Assembly (NCBI GenBank): GCA_944392125.1
Contig: CALXVP010000004.1
Span: forward strand, 1 to 64,000
Direction: 5' to 3'
Length of the DNA stretch: 64,000 nucleotides
DNA from: an uncultured Alphaproteobacteria bacterium
GTDB lineage: Bacteria; Pseudomonadota; Alphaproteobacteria; CAAHEQ01; UBA3637
Positions 26,812 to 36,241 of the stretch are shown piece after piece. The notes under the pieces were generated by a model. The model was not told where the DNA came from and did not search any database. It was given only the letters and a program-made list of their open reading frames with translations. Position 1 is the first letter of the stretch, and each line of letters begins with the position of its first letter. Made by a program: the position numbers and the translations under genes.

Positions 26812-28175
26812 AAATTATTATTGCCGGTGCCGGACAGGTCGGTGTGGGGCTTGCAAAGTATTTGCGGGCGGAAAATAATGAAATTGTGTTGGTTGACAGC
26901 GATTGTGAACGACTCGGTAATCTCAGCGAACAATTAGATATTCAAACGATAGAGGGCTCAGCCGCGTATCCGGCTATTTTGGAAAAGGCCGGTGCGGAAC
27001 ACGCGGATGTTTTTCTGGCCGTAACGGGGTCGGATGAGACAAATATCGTTTCGTGCGGTGTGGCGCGTTCCGTCTTTAATATCCCGACGCGTATTGCGCG
27101 AATTATGGCGAGCGAATATCTATCGCAAAAATATAAATCGTTTTTGCAATCGCAGAGTATTGACGTTGTGTTATCGCCCGAAATGGAAACGGCGCGTCGG
27201 GTATTGGAAAATTTATCCGTAGCACACTCGGTAGATTTTGTGAGCTTGGCAGACGGACGCGCCAAATTGATTGGTATTCGGTGTCGGAAATCGTCTCCGA
27301 TTTTTAATAAGACATTGTCGGATATTGAAAAAATGACGGAAGGTTTTAATGTGCGAGTGGTTGCGTTTAAGCATCGGCAACAGTTAATGCCACTCAATGA
27401 TACCGTTTTACGGGCAGGAGATGATATGTATTTTGTGGTCGATGCAAATCATTTGCAACCGGTGTTGGATATTTTCGGTTATGAGATGATTGAACCGAAA
27501 TACATGGTGATTTTCGGGGGCGGAAAAGTGGGATATCAACTTGCGAAATTGTTGGAGCAGACGTCTTATGCCGAAAACATCACGCTTGTGGAGGCTCGCG
27601 AAGACAGGGCGCGTTATTTGGCCGAAAAATTGGAAAGCACGCTTGTGATTCACGGGAACGGATTGGATGATAAGTTAGTTGAAGATTTAAATTTATCGAA
27701 TTATCAAGTTGCCATTGCCACAACGCAAACGGATGAGAGTAATATTTTGCTTTCACTGCTGGCTAAAAGAAACGGCGTGGCGCGCACGTGTGCATTAACG
27801 CATAATCCGTTATATGATGATTTACTTATCGGCATGGGTGTTGATATTACGATTGAACCGAACGCGGTATTGGTTTCGGCAATTTTGCAACATTTGAGAA
27901 AAGGGCGCGTTAAAGCGGATTATTTCTTACAATCGGGTATCGGGGAAGTTTTGGAAATGGAAGCCTTGGAAACATCTAAAATCACGCATACGCAACTCGG
28001 GAAATTAAAAATACCGCAAGGTGTGGTAATTGCGGGGATTGTGCGCGGGGATACATTTTTGTTGCCGACGAGCGGATTGGTTGTGCAAAACGGGGATACG
28101 GTGATTTTATTTGCGGAGCGAGGAAAAGTGCGTGAAGCGGAAAAATTATTTACGGTAGGATTTAGTTTCTTTTAG
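26808..28175 (+). CDS. trkA: Trk potassium uptake regulatory protein TrkA
   Basis: Cytoplasmic NAD(H)-binding subunit that gates the TrkH/TrkG potassium channel. The 455-residue protein has two RCK_N Rossmann domains: MKIIIAGAGQVGVGLAKYL at the N-terminus and YMVIFGGGKVGYQLAKLLE near 232. Each is followed by a TrkA_C domain, the last ending in GDTVILFAERGKVREAEKLF. AAGGGAAATAACAAA precedes ATG. The membrane subunit TrkH is not in the window. A GCGCCT/AGGCGC hairpin follows at 28223-28250. Confidence 0.96.
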   Translation: MKIIIAGAGQVGVGLAKYLRAENNEIVLVDSDCERLGNLSEQLDIQTIEGSAAYPAILEKAGAEHADVFLAVTGSDETNIVSCGVARSVFNIPTRIARIMASEYLSQKYKSFLQSQSIDVVLSPEMETARRVLENLSVAHSVDFVSLADGRAKLIGIRCRKSSPIFNKTLSDIEKMTEGFNVRVVAFKHRQQLMPLNDTVLRAGDDMYFVVDANHLQPVLDIFGYEMIEPKYMVIFGGGKVGYQLAKLLEQTSYAENITLVEAREDRARYLAEKLESTLVIHGNGLDDKLVEDLNLSNYQVAIATTQTDESNILLSLLAKRNGVARTCALTHNPLYDDLLIGMGVDITIEPNAVLVSAILQHLRKGRVKADYFLQSGIGEVLEMEALETSKITHTQLGKLKIPQGVVIAGIVRGDTFLLPTSGLVVQNGDTVILFAERGKVREAEKLFTVGFSFF

Positions 28176-28340
28176 AAAGTGAAACGCCAAAACAGTCAAA
28201 TATTGCTTGCGCAACTTAAAAAGCGCCTATGGGAGAGCGATATAAGGCGCACCCGTAAAGGAATAATGACTCGTTGTATACAGTTGCATTAAATAAAGAG
28301 GCGTGTGGGGATAAAAATACATTGTTTTTGCAAAAAAAAC

Positions 28341-28369
28341 TTGCAAAACAAATATAAAAAGTGTATAAA
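28341..28369 (+). promoter_or_regulatory. Promoter of rplY-pth
   Basis: TTGCAA (28341-28346), 17 bp, TATAAA (28364-28369). Transcription would start near 28376, leaving a 98-nt leader before rplY. Confidence 0.75.
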
Positions 28370-28376
28370 AGAAACA

Positions 28377-28394
28377 CTTTTGCGGTCGCAAAAG
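28377..28394 (+). promoter_or_regulatory. Hairpin at the 5' end of the rplY leader
   Basis: CTTTTGCG and CGCAAAAG form a perfect 8-bp inverted repeat right at the predicted RNA start. A second possible pairing (AAAGG with CCTTT, 28397-28429) follows. It could protect the mRNA end or serve as an L25 autoregulation site. Confidence 0.4.
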
Positions 28395-28473
28395 CCAAAG
28401 GTTAATTCACCCCTGGAGGATTTTCCTTTGTTTTTTATTGATTAACTTATTGATTAAATTAAGGATAATAAAG

Positions 28474-29109
28474 ATGAAAATTGCTCAATTAAATGCAGTA
28501 AAACGTGAAAAAGCTGGTAAGGGGGCCTCTCGCGCAAAACGTCGTGAAGGGTTCGTTCCTGCCGTTATTTACGGAGATAAAAAAGAACCTTTAATGATTG
28601 CTTTGGAAGAAAAAGTCGTTGTTGCCGAAATGGGTAAAAAAGGATTGTGGACGCGTCAATACGATATTGTGGTTGACGGAACGCATAATCATGTGTTGTG
28701 CCAAGATATTCAAAAACATCCGGTATCTTCACGCCCGATTCACGTGGATTTCTTACGCATTGCAAAAGATGAAGAATTAACGTTGGATATTCCTTTGCAA
28801 TTTATCAACGAAGCTACTGCTCCGGGTATCAAACTCGGCGGTTTGTTGAACATTGTTCACAGAACGTTGGAAGCAAAGTGCACGCCGGAGAATATTCCGG
28901 AAGCCTTTATCGTGGATTTGGCAAATGCAGAGTTGAACTCTTCTATCACGGCTTTCTCAATTGAAATGCCGAAAGGTGTGAAATTAACGGCAACGGAAGA
29001 TTTCACGATTGCTACAATTGTTTCGGCTCAAATGGCTGAAACGGCTGAAGAAAAAGCCGAAGATGCCGCAGCGGCGGCCGCAGCGGCAGCAGCAGCTGAA
29101 AAGAAATAA
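28474..29109 (+). CDS. rplY: 50S ribosomal protein L25, long Ctc/TL5 form
   Basis: Binds 5S rRNA in the large subunit and is often a general-stress protein in its two-domain Ctc form. The N-terminal domain (MKIAQLNAVKREKAGKGASR, VPAVIYG) binds 5S RNA; the C-terminal beta domain contains PVSSRPIHVDFLRI and PGIKLGGLLNIVHR. The tail is an alanine/glutamate-rich stretch of about 25 residues. Start at 28474, where AAGGATAAT precedes ATG and the family sequence begins. pth starts two bases after its stop, a common pairing in bacteria. Confidence 0.96.
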   Translation: MKIAQLNAVKREKAGKGASRAKRREGFVPAVIYGDKKEPLMIALEEKVVVAEMGKKGLWTRQYDIVVDGTHNHVLCQDIQKHPVSSRPIHVDFLRIAKDEELTLDIPLQFINEATAPGIKLGGLLNIVHRTLEAKCTPENIPEAFIVDLANAELNSSITAFSIEMPKGVKLTATEDFTIATIVSAQMAETAEEKAEDAAAAAAAAAAAEKK

Positions 29110-29111
29110 AA

Positions 29112-29666
29112 ATGATTTTGCTGGTCGGTTTGGGAAATCCCGGTTCGGAATATGCCGAAACACGCCACAATGTCGGATTTATGGCGGTGGACGAAATTGT
29201 CCACCGCTATTCTTTCGGTGCCTTTAAATCTAAATTCAAAGGCGAATATGCCGAAGGTGTTATCGGCGATGAAAAAGCCATGATTTTAAAGCCGACAACG
29301 TATATGAATTTATCGGGCGAGGCTGTTCGGGCAATTTGTCAGTTTTACAAAATACCAACGGAAAAAGTGATTGTCTTTCATGACGATATGGATTTACCTA
29401 TCGGCAAAGTAAAAGTAAAAACGGGAGGTGGCTCCGGCGGGCATAACGGTATAAAAAGTATTGATTCGCATATCGGAAACGAATATATGCGGGTGCGTAT
29501 CGGCGTGGATAAGCCCGCAACACGCGAACAAGTGGTCGATTGGGTGTTAAGTAAATTTGCGCCCGATTCGCGTAAGGTGTTAGATGAAACATTGCAGAAA
29601 ATCGCGCAGGAATTGCCGGTGTTGCTCACAAAAGATGCCGGTGTGTTTATGAATAAAATTAAATAG
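29112..29666 (+). CDS. pth: Peptidyl-tRNA hydrolase
   Basis: Cleaves peptidyl-tRNA released from stalled ribosomes. All family marks are present: LVGLGNPGSEYAETRHNVGF with catalytic His19, LKPTTYMNLSGEAV, FHDDMDLPIGKVKVKTGGGSGGHNGIKS cut into its usual parts with Asp94 and His114, and the C-terminal DWVLSKF. 184 residues, normal length. It has no ribosome site of its own strength and is translated after rplY in the same transcript. Confidence 0.97.
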   Translation: MILLVGLGNPGSEYAETRHNVGFMAVDEIVHRYSFGAFKSKFKGEYAEGVIGDEKAMILKPTTYMNLSGEAVRAICQFYKIPTEKVIVFHDDMDLPIGKVKVKTGGGSGGHNGIKSIDSHIGNEYMRVRIGVDKPATREQVVDWVLSKFAPDSRKVLDETLQKIAQELPVLLTKDAGVFMNKIK

Positions 29667-29792
29667 TTGTATATTCTTGTTTGTCGGGAAAAGTATTTTT
29701 AGGGTATCAAGGAAAAATAAAGATAAGCGAATTTTGATATGCGGATTTTGACATATCGGTATCCATTAAAGTGAAAAGAGAGAAAATCACGC

Positions 29793-29821
29793 TTGATTTT
29801 ATGAAATAACTTTTATACAAT
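29793..29821 (+). promoter_or_regulatory. Promoter of ychF
   Basis: TTGATT (29793-29798), 17 bp, TACAAT (29816-29821); leader of about 33 nt with an AAGG ribosome site. Confidence 0.7.
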
Positions 29822-29860
29822 CACCGAAACGAAGTTGATAAGAACGAAAGGATTAAAAAG

Positions 29861-30964
29861 ATGGGATTTAATTGCGGTATCGTCGGGTTGCCGAATGTGG
29901 GTAAATCAACGTTGTTTAATGCGCTGACGTCAACCGTCCAGGCGCAGGCGGCAAACTATCCGTTTTGCACGATTGAACCGAATGTGGGGCGCGTAGCCGT
30001 GCCGGATGCCAGATTAGACGTATTGCAACAAATTGATAAAGCACAGAAGATTGTGCCGACACAGTTGGAATTTGTGGATATTGCAGGGCTTGTGCGCGGG
30101 GCTTCTCGGGGCGAGGGTTTAGGTAATCAATTCTTGGCAAACATTCGGGAAGTAGATGCCATTATTCATGTATTGCGTTGTTTTGAAGATTCCAATATCG
30201 TGCATGTGGAGGGGAGCGTTAATCCGATACGTGATGCCGAAACGGTTGAAACGGAATTGATGTTGGCTGATTTGGAAAGTATGGAAAAACGCATTGTTCC
30301 GATACAAAAAAAAGCGCAAGCGGGTGATAAAGAATCCAAACAATGGTTAGAAGTGATGCAACCTGTTTTGGCTTTGTTGCGAGACGGTAAGCCGGCGCGT
30401 TTGGCTCGGCCGACGGATGCCGATAAATTGAAATTATTTAATCAATTATATTTATTAACGGGAAAGCCCGTTTTGTATGTATGTAACGTGGACGAAGCCA
30501 GTGCGGCAACGGGAAATGAATTTTCAAAGCAAGTAGAAGAAATGGCGAAAGCGCAAGGCAACAGCAGTGTGATTATTTCGGCGGCGATTGAGGCGGAAGT
30601 AGCCCAATTAACGGATTCTGCGGAACAAAAAGAATTTTTGGATACCTTGGGCTTGACAGAGACGGGATTGAACCGCATTATAAAAGCAGGGTATCGTTTA
30701 CTCGGGTTGGAAACGTTTTTTACTTCCGGACCGAAAGAAGCGCACGCGTGGACAATGCAAAAAGGCATAACGGCACCGCAGGCAGCGGGCATTATTCATA
30801 CAGATTTTGAGCGTGGGTTTATTCGGGCGGAAGTGATTTCATACGATGATTATGTTGCATATCAAGGAGAAGTCGGGGCTCGGGAAAACGGTAAGTTGAG
30901 GCAGGAAGGAAAAACCTACATTATGCAAGACGGAGATGTTGTTCATTTCTTGTTTAATGTGTAG
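29861..30964 (+). CDS. ychF: Ribosome-associated ATPase YchF (Obg family)
   Basis: An Obg-family P-loop protein that prefers ATP to GTP and binds ribosomes; it acts in translation and stress control. G1 is [14 protein letters not shown] (8-21), G3 is [17 protein letters not shown], and the degenerate G4 lies near YVCNVDE. A coiled-coil arm follows, and the C-terminal TGS domain contains [21 protein letters not shown]-type sequence ([14 protein letters not shown]) and VVHFLFNV. 367 residues, full length. The hemerythrin gene begins 35 bp downstream. Confidence 0.97.
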   Translation: MGFNCGIVGLPNVGKSTLFNALTSTVQAQAANYPFCTIEPNVGRVAVPDARLDVLQQIDKAQKIVPTQLEFVDIAGLVRGASRGEGLGNQFLANIREVDAIIHVLRCFEDSNIVHVEGSVNPIRDAETVETELMLADLESMEKRIVPIQKKAQAGDKESKQWLEVMQPVLALLRDGKPARLARPTDADKLKLFNQLYLLTGKPVLYVCNVDEASAATGNEFSKQVEEMAKAQGNSSVIISAAIEAEVAQLTDSAEQKEFLDTLGLTETGLNRIIKAGYRLLGLETFFTSGPKEAHAWTMQKGITAPQAAGIIHTDFERGFIRAEVISYDDYVAYQGEVGARENGKLRQEGKTYIMQDGDVVHFLFNV

Positions 30965-30999
30965 CGCGTTCTGACTGCCGAATTAAAAGGCAGGGGAAG

Positions 31000-31443
31000 A
31001 TGACGCATATTTCATGGTATAAGCAAATGGATTTAGCCTATCCACCGCTTGATGATGAACATCGGGCATTTATGGCTGTTGTTAATCAGGCGCAGGAGTG
31101 TGCCGAAAAAGAAGACTTTATGAAATTTGATGAGTTATTTGAATCATGTTATGAATATGCGCGCACGCATTTCCCGCACGAAGAAGATTTAATGGAAAGA
31201 ATGGGGTTTCCGGATTTGGAAGCGCATGCGCAAAGCCATCAACAATTTATTGAAAATATATCGGAATTGCGTAAGGCATATAGTCAGGCAAAAACGCCCG
31301 AGGAATACAGATACATTACGAAGAAGACGGCGCATTTTTTAAGTTCGTGGTTTTTAGGGCATCTTTTAGGACGCGACAGAGTTTATAAGCCCTATTTGGT
31401 TCGGTTGCGTAATTTACCGCCACGCATGGATTATGATAAGTAA
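31000..31443 (+). CDS. Bacteriohemerythrin
   Basis: A single-domain, di-iron oxygen-binding protein of 147 residues. All seven iron ligands are in place: His21 (DDEH), His57 and Glu61 (HFPHE), His76 and His80 (HAQSH), His121 and Asp126 (HLLGRD). It may sense or store oxygen, or deliver it in a microaerobic setting. AGGGGAAG precedes ATG. It lies 35 bp after ychF on the same strand and may share its transcript. Confidence 0.93.
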   Translation: MTHISWYKQMDLAYPPLDDEHRAFMAVVNQAQECAEKEDFMKFDELFESCYEYARTHFPHEEDLMERMGFPDLEAHAQSHQQFIENISELRKAYSQAKTPEEYRYITKKTAHFLSSWFLGHLLGRDRVYKPYLVRLRNLPPRMDYDK

Positions 31444-31502
31444 ACCTGTGTATCAATCAGAACGATAGATTTGGTTTGTTGATTTTTTTTGACAAATTTT
31501 AC

Positions 31503-31531
31503 TTGTGCACACGCAAAAAATATGATATAAT
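31503..31531 (+). promoter_or_regulatory. Promoter of the first HELLH protein
   Basis: TTGTGC (31503-31508), 17 bp, and a perfect TATAAT (31526-31531). Leader of about 46 nt. Confidence 0.7.
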
Positions 31532-31583
31532 CTCGTGCGTAAGATAACAGCTTGAATGCGATAACTGAAATCGGTGATTTATC

Positions 31584-33761
31584 ATGTTGGAACAATACAC
31601 AACCGAAGATTTACTAATGCGCCAAAAATGGTATGAACCGTTAACGGCGATTGAATGGCGAGCCTTTTTTCACTATGTTGATTTAAGCAAACTGCCACCC
31701 GAAATGAAAAGAAAGTTGGAGATTGATTTATTCCATACGGCCGAACGGGTGCCGTTTTTGCGCAAAATGGTGCGTGATCATATTGTATCGGAGAAAAGAA
31801 CGGTTGTTACGGCAACAAAAAGCGAAATTGAAGAGATGCGAAAGCAGGCACCCGATGCGGTCGGTATGTATGAAACCGGCAGAGCGCATATTGTTTTAAG
31901 AAATGCCGATATTGCAACGTTTCACCATGAATTGCTGCATGCAAGGCAGGAAGCATATCGCTTTTGGATGGAAGATGAAACGGAAGAAATGACGTTGCTT
32001 GGCAACAAATTGAATGAGGCCGAGGCGTGGCCATTGGATATGGTTTTAGATGACCATTTTGTGTTTTACGGGGTGGAAAACGATAGATTGATTGAGAAAA
32101 AACAGTTAATTGCTACCGAGTTAAAACGGTATGGTAAACTTTCGTTTCCAAGTATAAGAGCGCAAGAGGATTTTATAAAAGCATTGGAATCCGAGATATT
32201 GATTGGGGAAACGATAGATATTTTGATGCAGCCGACCATGAAAGAGGCTGTTCAGGCATTTGCAAAACACCGCGTTCCCGTTACGAATCGCATTATAGAT
32301 GATTTTGAAGCATGGCATAATGCGTATAATGCGCAATGCAAAGAGGCATGCGGTTCATTATACGAGGTGGCGGAAGCCGGGTTATCCGACATGCAAAAAA
32401 AAGAACTGAATCGCATTCAAGATTATTTTGAGAAGAACTATCCCGTTTTAAGAGGCGGGCGTTTTATGACGTTTCAAAATGCCTTTCATACAGGCAGGAA
32501 AGAATGGCTTTATGCCCCGGAGGAAAGCGTTATCCGTGATGAGTTGAATGAGCCGATATACGTGATGACCCGTCGGGCGGATGGCTCTTATCAAGAGATT
32601 TTCAATTATGGTAAAGACAAAGTTTTTAGCCGTGTTCGTTATTACTCGCCGACGGGACTGACGCAACGAGAAGAATTTTATCAAAAATATCAAGATACGG
32701 CAGTTAAACAAATAACGGCTGAGGTGGCGGACTCATTTTCGGGTGCGATAAAACCGTATCAATTTGCCGAAATGAACAAGCGGGAAACAGCACATTTATA
32801 TCGTGTTAATCAATATGAGGACGGTTTAATCAGTCAGGCAGAATTTTTTAATCAAGAAAATCAGCGTTGTTTTATTGAACACTGGGAGCGCAGTGCGCAT
32901 TCTCCGGAAGAGAATTATATTCTTTATCAGTATAAGATAAAAGATGATAAAATTGTTGCCTCGGCAACGGCAAAATATCCGAAAGTAAATGATGCGGAAG
33001 AGGCTTTTTTAAATTCATTGCCGTTTAATCCGAATATGAAAGGATTTCTTTGGGAAGATGTTGTTTATCAGAATGGTGTTATGCGTAAAAGAGAATATCA
33101 TTTTGATGGCAGTGTGAAGAGTATTTTCCGTAAAGATGAAGAATCGGAACAAGAACAATTATTTGATGCCAATGGACGATTACAATCCTTTTATCGGAAA
33201 AATCAAAATGTAACGGAAAAGATTGTTTATTACAGCGAATTGGAAAAAAAAGAGAGTCAGGGGAATATAAAACGACGCATCAATTCCGTTTATACCGAAA
33301 AGGACGGTAAAATTTCACAGATTAAGTATCGCAAAGACGGTAGCTTGTTATCAAAAACGGAATGCGAAGCAGGCGAAAGTTGCGGTGTGCGGGAAATTTA
33401 TGCGCCGGAAGGATATGTCAGAGCGCGTGGGTATGCGCCTCATTGCCCGAAAATATGTGCATTCGGTCCGCGTATCGGCTGGTCGGCTTTATATCAACAA
33501 AACGGCGCCGTTCAAGGGTATCGGTATCGGAATGAAAAGGGCGAAAAAACGGGAATTGCTTTCTATAAGAATCAAAAAATCGGCTTAGATGTTGCCTGGT
33601 ATCTTGTGTCAACGGCGATTAGAATGAATTGGATGACAAAGCCAAATTGGATTGCGCGTATTTTGCCGAAAAGAATGCAAGAAGTACCGGAAAATAAGCT
33701 GTCTTTAAAATCCGGCTCACCATTGATGGCAACATGGCAAGAAAAAAAGAACATGCGATAG
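31584..33761 (+). CDS. Putative metallopeptidase with YwqK/MORN-like repeats (copy 1)
   Basis: 725 residues, no signal peptide. A gluzincin-type zinc motif HELLH is at 115-119, followed by a conserved NEAEAW at 144-149 whose Glu could be the third ligand. The conserved start PLTAIEWRAFFHYVDLSKLP and the helical part to about 300 are shared with copy 2. From about 300 the sequence becomes a chain of short beta repeats of the type DGSVKSIFRKD, DANGRLQSFYRK and KDGKISQIKYRKDGSLL, like the YwqK/MORN_2 repeats. I recall similar metallopeptidase-like domains (such as DUF6782), but the exact family is uncertain. No protease activity is proven. GGTGA site before ATG; own promoter. Confidence 0.7.
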   Translation: MLEQYTTEDLLMRQKWYEPLTAIEWRAFFHYVDLSKLPPEMKRKLEIDLFHTAERVPFLRKMVRDHIVSEKRTVVTATKSEIEEMRKQAPDAVGMYETGRAHIVLRNADIATFHHELLHARQEAYRFWMEDETEEMTLLGNKLNEAEAWPLDMVLDDHFVFYGVENDRLIEKKQLIATELKRYGKLSFPSIRAQEDFIKALESEILIGETIDILMQPTMKEAVQAFAKHRVPVTNRIIDDFEAWHNAYNAQCKEACGSLYEVAEAGLSDMQKKELNRIQDYFEKNYPVLRGGRFMTFQNAFHTGRKEWLYAPEESVIRDELNEPIYVMTRRADGSYQEIFNYGKDKVFSRVRYYSPTGLTQREEFYQKYQDTAVKQITAEVADSFSGAIKPYQFAEMNKRETAHLYRVNQYEDGLISQAEFFNQENQRCFIEHWERSAHSPEENYILYQYKIKDDKIVASATAKYPKVNDAEEAFLNSLPFNPNMKGFLWEDVVYQNGVMRKREYHFDGSVKSIFRKDEESEQEQLFDANGRLQSFYRKNQNVTEKIVYYSELEKKESQGNIKRRINSVYTEKDGKISQIKYRKDGSLLSKTECEAGESCGVREIYAPEGYVRARGYAPHCPKICAFGPRIGWSALYQQNGAVQGYRYRNEKGEKTGIAFYKNQKIGLDVAWYLVSTAIRMNWMTKPNWIARILPKRMQEVPENKLSLKSGSPLMATWQEKKNMR

Positions 33762-33768
33762 ATTGCGC

Positions 33769-33797
33769 TTGTGAATGCTTCAAATTTATGTTAAACT
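33769..33797 (+). promoter_or_regulatory. Possible promoter of the second HELLH protein
   Basis: TTGTGA (33769-33774), 17 bp, TAAACT (33792-33797), within the 50-bp gap between the two paralogues. Confidence 0.45.
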
Positions 33798-33842
33798 CAT
33801 TCGGAGATAATTGTGTATGCACGCAAAGGTAGCCGATTGAAT

Positions 33843-36197
33843 ATGTCTGAATTACTATATACCGTTGAAGAATTGGCAGAATGCCGAAAACAATATGCCC
33901 CGCTTACGGATGATGATTGGGGAGCATTTTTCAAATACGTTGATTTGAGCAAATTGCCAGAAGAAGAGCAAAAGGATGTTATGCTCACACTTAAAAAAAG
34001 TGCTGACAACGTGCCGTATTTACGGAAAATGATCCGAGAACAGGTGGCATTAAAAGCCGAGGCTGTTTTAACGGCAAGCCTTGAAAATGCGGACGAGTTG
34101 TATCAAAGCGAGATGGGTGGGGCTTACAGGGTTGGTGAAGCGCATATCCAATTTATTATGGACCAGAAGGTGTTTGAAACGGATGAGATTCTTTATCATG
34201 AACTTTTGCATTCACAGCATAATAAACTGATGAAAGCCGGGAGTTATTACGGCGTCAAAGACATATTTTTTGTAGACTATATGCTACAAGAAGCGGAAGC
34301 GCAGGGATTAGGAATGATTATGAATGTTAAACGCTCTGCCTACATTCAGCCGTTGCTTGATCAAAATCGTGCAAAAATTGAGCATTTTTTGCAAACAAAA
34401 AGCGTGAGTTCCTTTGCAAATGAATCAGAAAAGAATGATTTTGTGTTAGCGTTGGCTGAGGAATGCACGATCGGACAACTGATTGATGTCTTTGAACAAC
34501 CAACCAGAGAGAAGATGATTGCCACTTGTTTAAAACACGAAATTCCCATGGATGAATACTTAATCATTATGACGGAAAAATGGCATAAATTTTATGACTT
34601 ATTGGTGGAAAAAGGGCAAGAAGAGTGGGATTATTCTTTTGATTTAGTCGGATTATCCGAGCAAGAGCAAGCAAGATTGAATTATATTCGCTCCATTTAT
34701 CAAGCACGGTATCCCGTATTAAAACACAGCGACTTTTTGGCAGCCCATGCGGTATTTCCTTCACCGCTTCAAGATAGGGTATTTGAAGAACCGGAAGAAA
34801 CGTGTCTTTATTATCCCGGCACGCACGATCCGGCCTATATCGTCAGGAAGTGGGAAAATGATTCATATATTGAATTTATTTATAAAAAAGATGGGGAGTA
34901 TCCGTTTCGGGTAACGAAATACGATAACGGGCGATATTCTCTGTTGGTAATGAATCAAGAGGAATATGATCGGATTCAAAAAATTCTTGCGCCGGCAGAG
35001 GAAAACATTTTGAAAAATAAAACTGCCGGAGAAAAAGTCTATTTATCTTCCTCACTGCAAAATCAGGAAAAAACATTACAAGATATTCGGCAAAAATTAA
35101 AGTCATCATTAAAAGATTCGGCGTATGATTTACTCTTGAAAGATGTTGCAAGTTGTTTATCGGTTACCAAAAAGGGGTGGAAACTGGTAACGAACCAAAA
35201 AGAAAAACAGCAAATTTGCTATGTTCATCGGCAGATTTTTAAGAATAAAAAGAATAACGATACCGTGTGCATTACGCAGTATAAAGATGTAGAGGAATTT
35301 GGGCAAAAGATTAATTCATCTATTAAATTAGAAAAAAAATACGGTGGCGGAGATCGCATTGTATGTGCCGTTTATTCCAAATACGGCAATATTCAACGCT
35401 GGGAAAAGGTTTCCGAACAGTCTGCCGAATATACGGAATTTTCATCGGATGCAAATCATACCGTTTTAGCTAAACGTTATCGTGTTTGCGATAAAAAAGA
35501 GCCGAACTTGGATGTGGAGTATTATTTGAACGGGCGTTTAAAATCCTTGTCGGCTGTTTCTTCCGACGGAGTATTCTCGGGGATTCGGTATGATGCGGAC
35601 GGAAAAATGATGGTCAGCGAAGAGCGAAAGGCAAACGGGGATTCGGAAATAGCTATCTACTATAATAATTTAGAACAAACCGATGTATCCGGCAAAGTCA
35701 GCAGGCAGGTATATCAAAAGCGAATTGAAACGAAAGAGGCAATTCGGATGTGGATATATCGCCAAAACGGGAAAGTGCTCTCCGAAATCATGTATGATAA
35801 AAAGGAAAAGAACGGGGAAGAGAAAATTTATTCCGATACGGGCGGATATGGTATCAGGGCGGTTACTTACAATGAATTAACGCAAAATTGGAATCGAAGC
35901 GCGTGGGTTCAAGCTTATAATCCGCAGGGCGAATTAACGGGTTATTATTATACGGTTCAAGGGGAGTTTACGAATATTTCCTTGCAAAAGCGGTCCGACG
36001 GTCAGTTTGATTTATTGATTTCGGAAGAATTACGAACTAAAACATTACCGGAAATCAGCGATTCTTTACCGGTGCCGAAAGAAAAAATCATCTATCCTAA
36101 ATTAAAAGAAAAAGATGTTGTTACACGGCTATATCATGATAAGGGTGTGTCACATACGATGCGGTTTGGAAAGTTGCAGAAAGAAAATCAGGGTTGA
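33843..36197 (+). CDS. Putative metallopeptidase with YwqK/MORN-like repeats (copy 2)
   Basis: 784 residues, paralogous to copy 1 along its whole length: PLTDDDWGAFFKYVDLSKLP at the N-terminus, HELLH at 119-123, and QEAEAQ near 149-154 as the likely third-ligand segment. The C-terminal half again has short repeats (NGRLKSLSAVSSDGVFSGIR, YDADGKMMVSEER, YNPQGELTGYYY). The two proteins have clearly diverged, so the duplication is old. Start chosen by alignment with copy 1; a GTG at 33813 with GGAG six bases upstream is an equally good alternative and would add 10 residues. Confidence 0.7.
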   Translation: MSELLYTVEELAECRKQYAPLTDDDWGAFFKYVDLSKLPEEEQKDVMLTLKKSADNVPYLRKMIREQVALKAEAVLTASLENADELYQSEMGGAYRVGEAHIQFIMDQKVFETDEILYHELLHSQHNKLMKAGSYYGVKDIFFVDYMLQEAEAQGLGMIMNVKRSAYIQPLLDQNRAKIEHFLQTKSVSSFANESEKNDFVLALAEECTIGQLIDVFEQPTREKMIATCLKHEIPMDEYLIIMTEKWHKFYDLLVEKGQEEWDYSFDLVGLSEQEQARLNYIRSIYQARYPVLKHSDFLAAHAVFPSPLQDRVFEEPEETCLYYPGTHDPAYIVRKWENDSYIEFIYKKDGEYPFRVTKYDNGRYSLLVMNQEEYDRIQKILAPAEENILKNKTAGEKVYLSSSLQNQEKTLQDIRQKLKSSLKDSAYDLLLKDVASCLSVTKKGWKLVTNQKEKQQICYVHRQIFKNKKNNDTVCITQYKDVEEFGQKINSSIKLEKKYGGGDRIVCAVYSKYGNIQRWEKVSEQSAEYTEFSSDANHTVLAKRYRVCDKKEPNLDVEYYLNGRLKSLSAVSSDGVFSGIRYDADGKMMVSEERKANGDSEIAIYYNNLEQTDVSGKVSRQVYQKRIETKEAIRMWIYRQNGKVLSEIMYDKKEKNGEEKIYSDTGGYGIRAVTYNELTQNWNRSAWVQAYNPQGELTGYYYTVQGEFTNISLQKRSDGQFDLLISEELRTKTLPEISDSLPVPKEKIIYPKLKEKDVVTRLYHDKGVSHTMRFGKLQKENQG

Positions 36198-36241
36198 TTC
36201 AAACATGTTATGATAAACGATAGAAGAAAGGAGAAGGGGAA

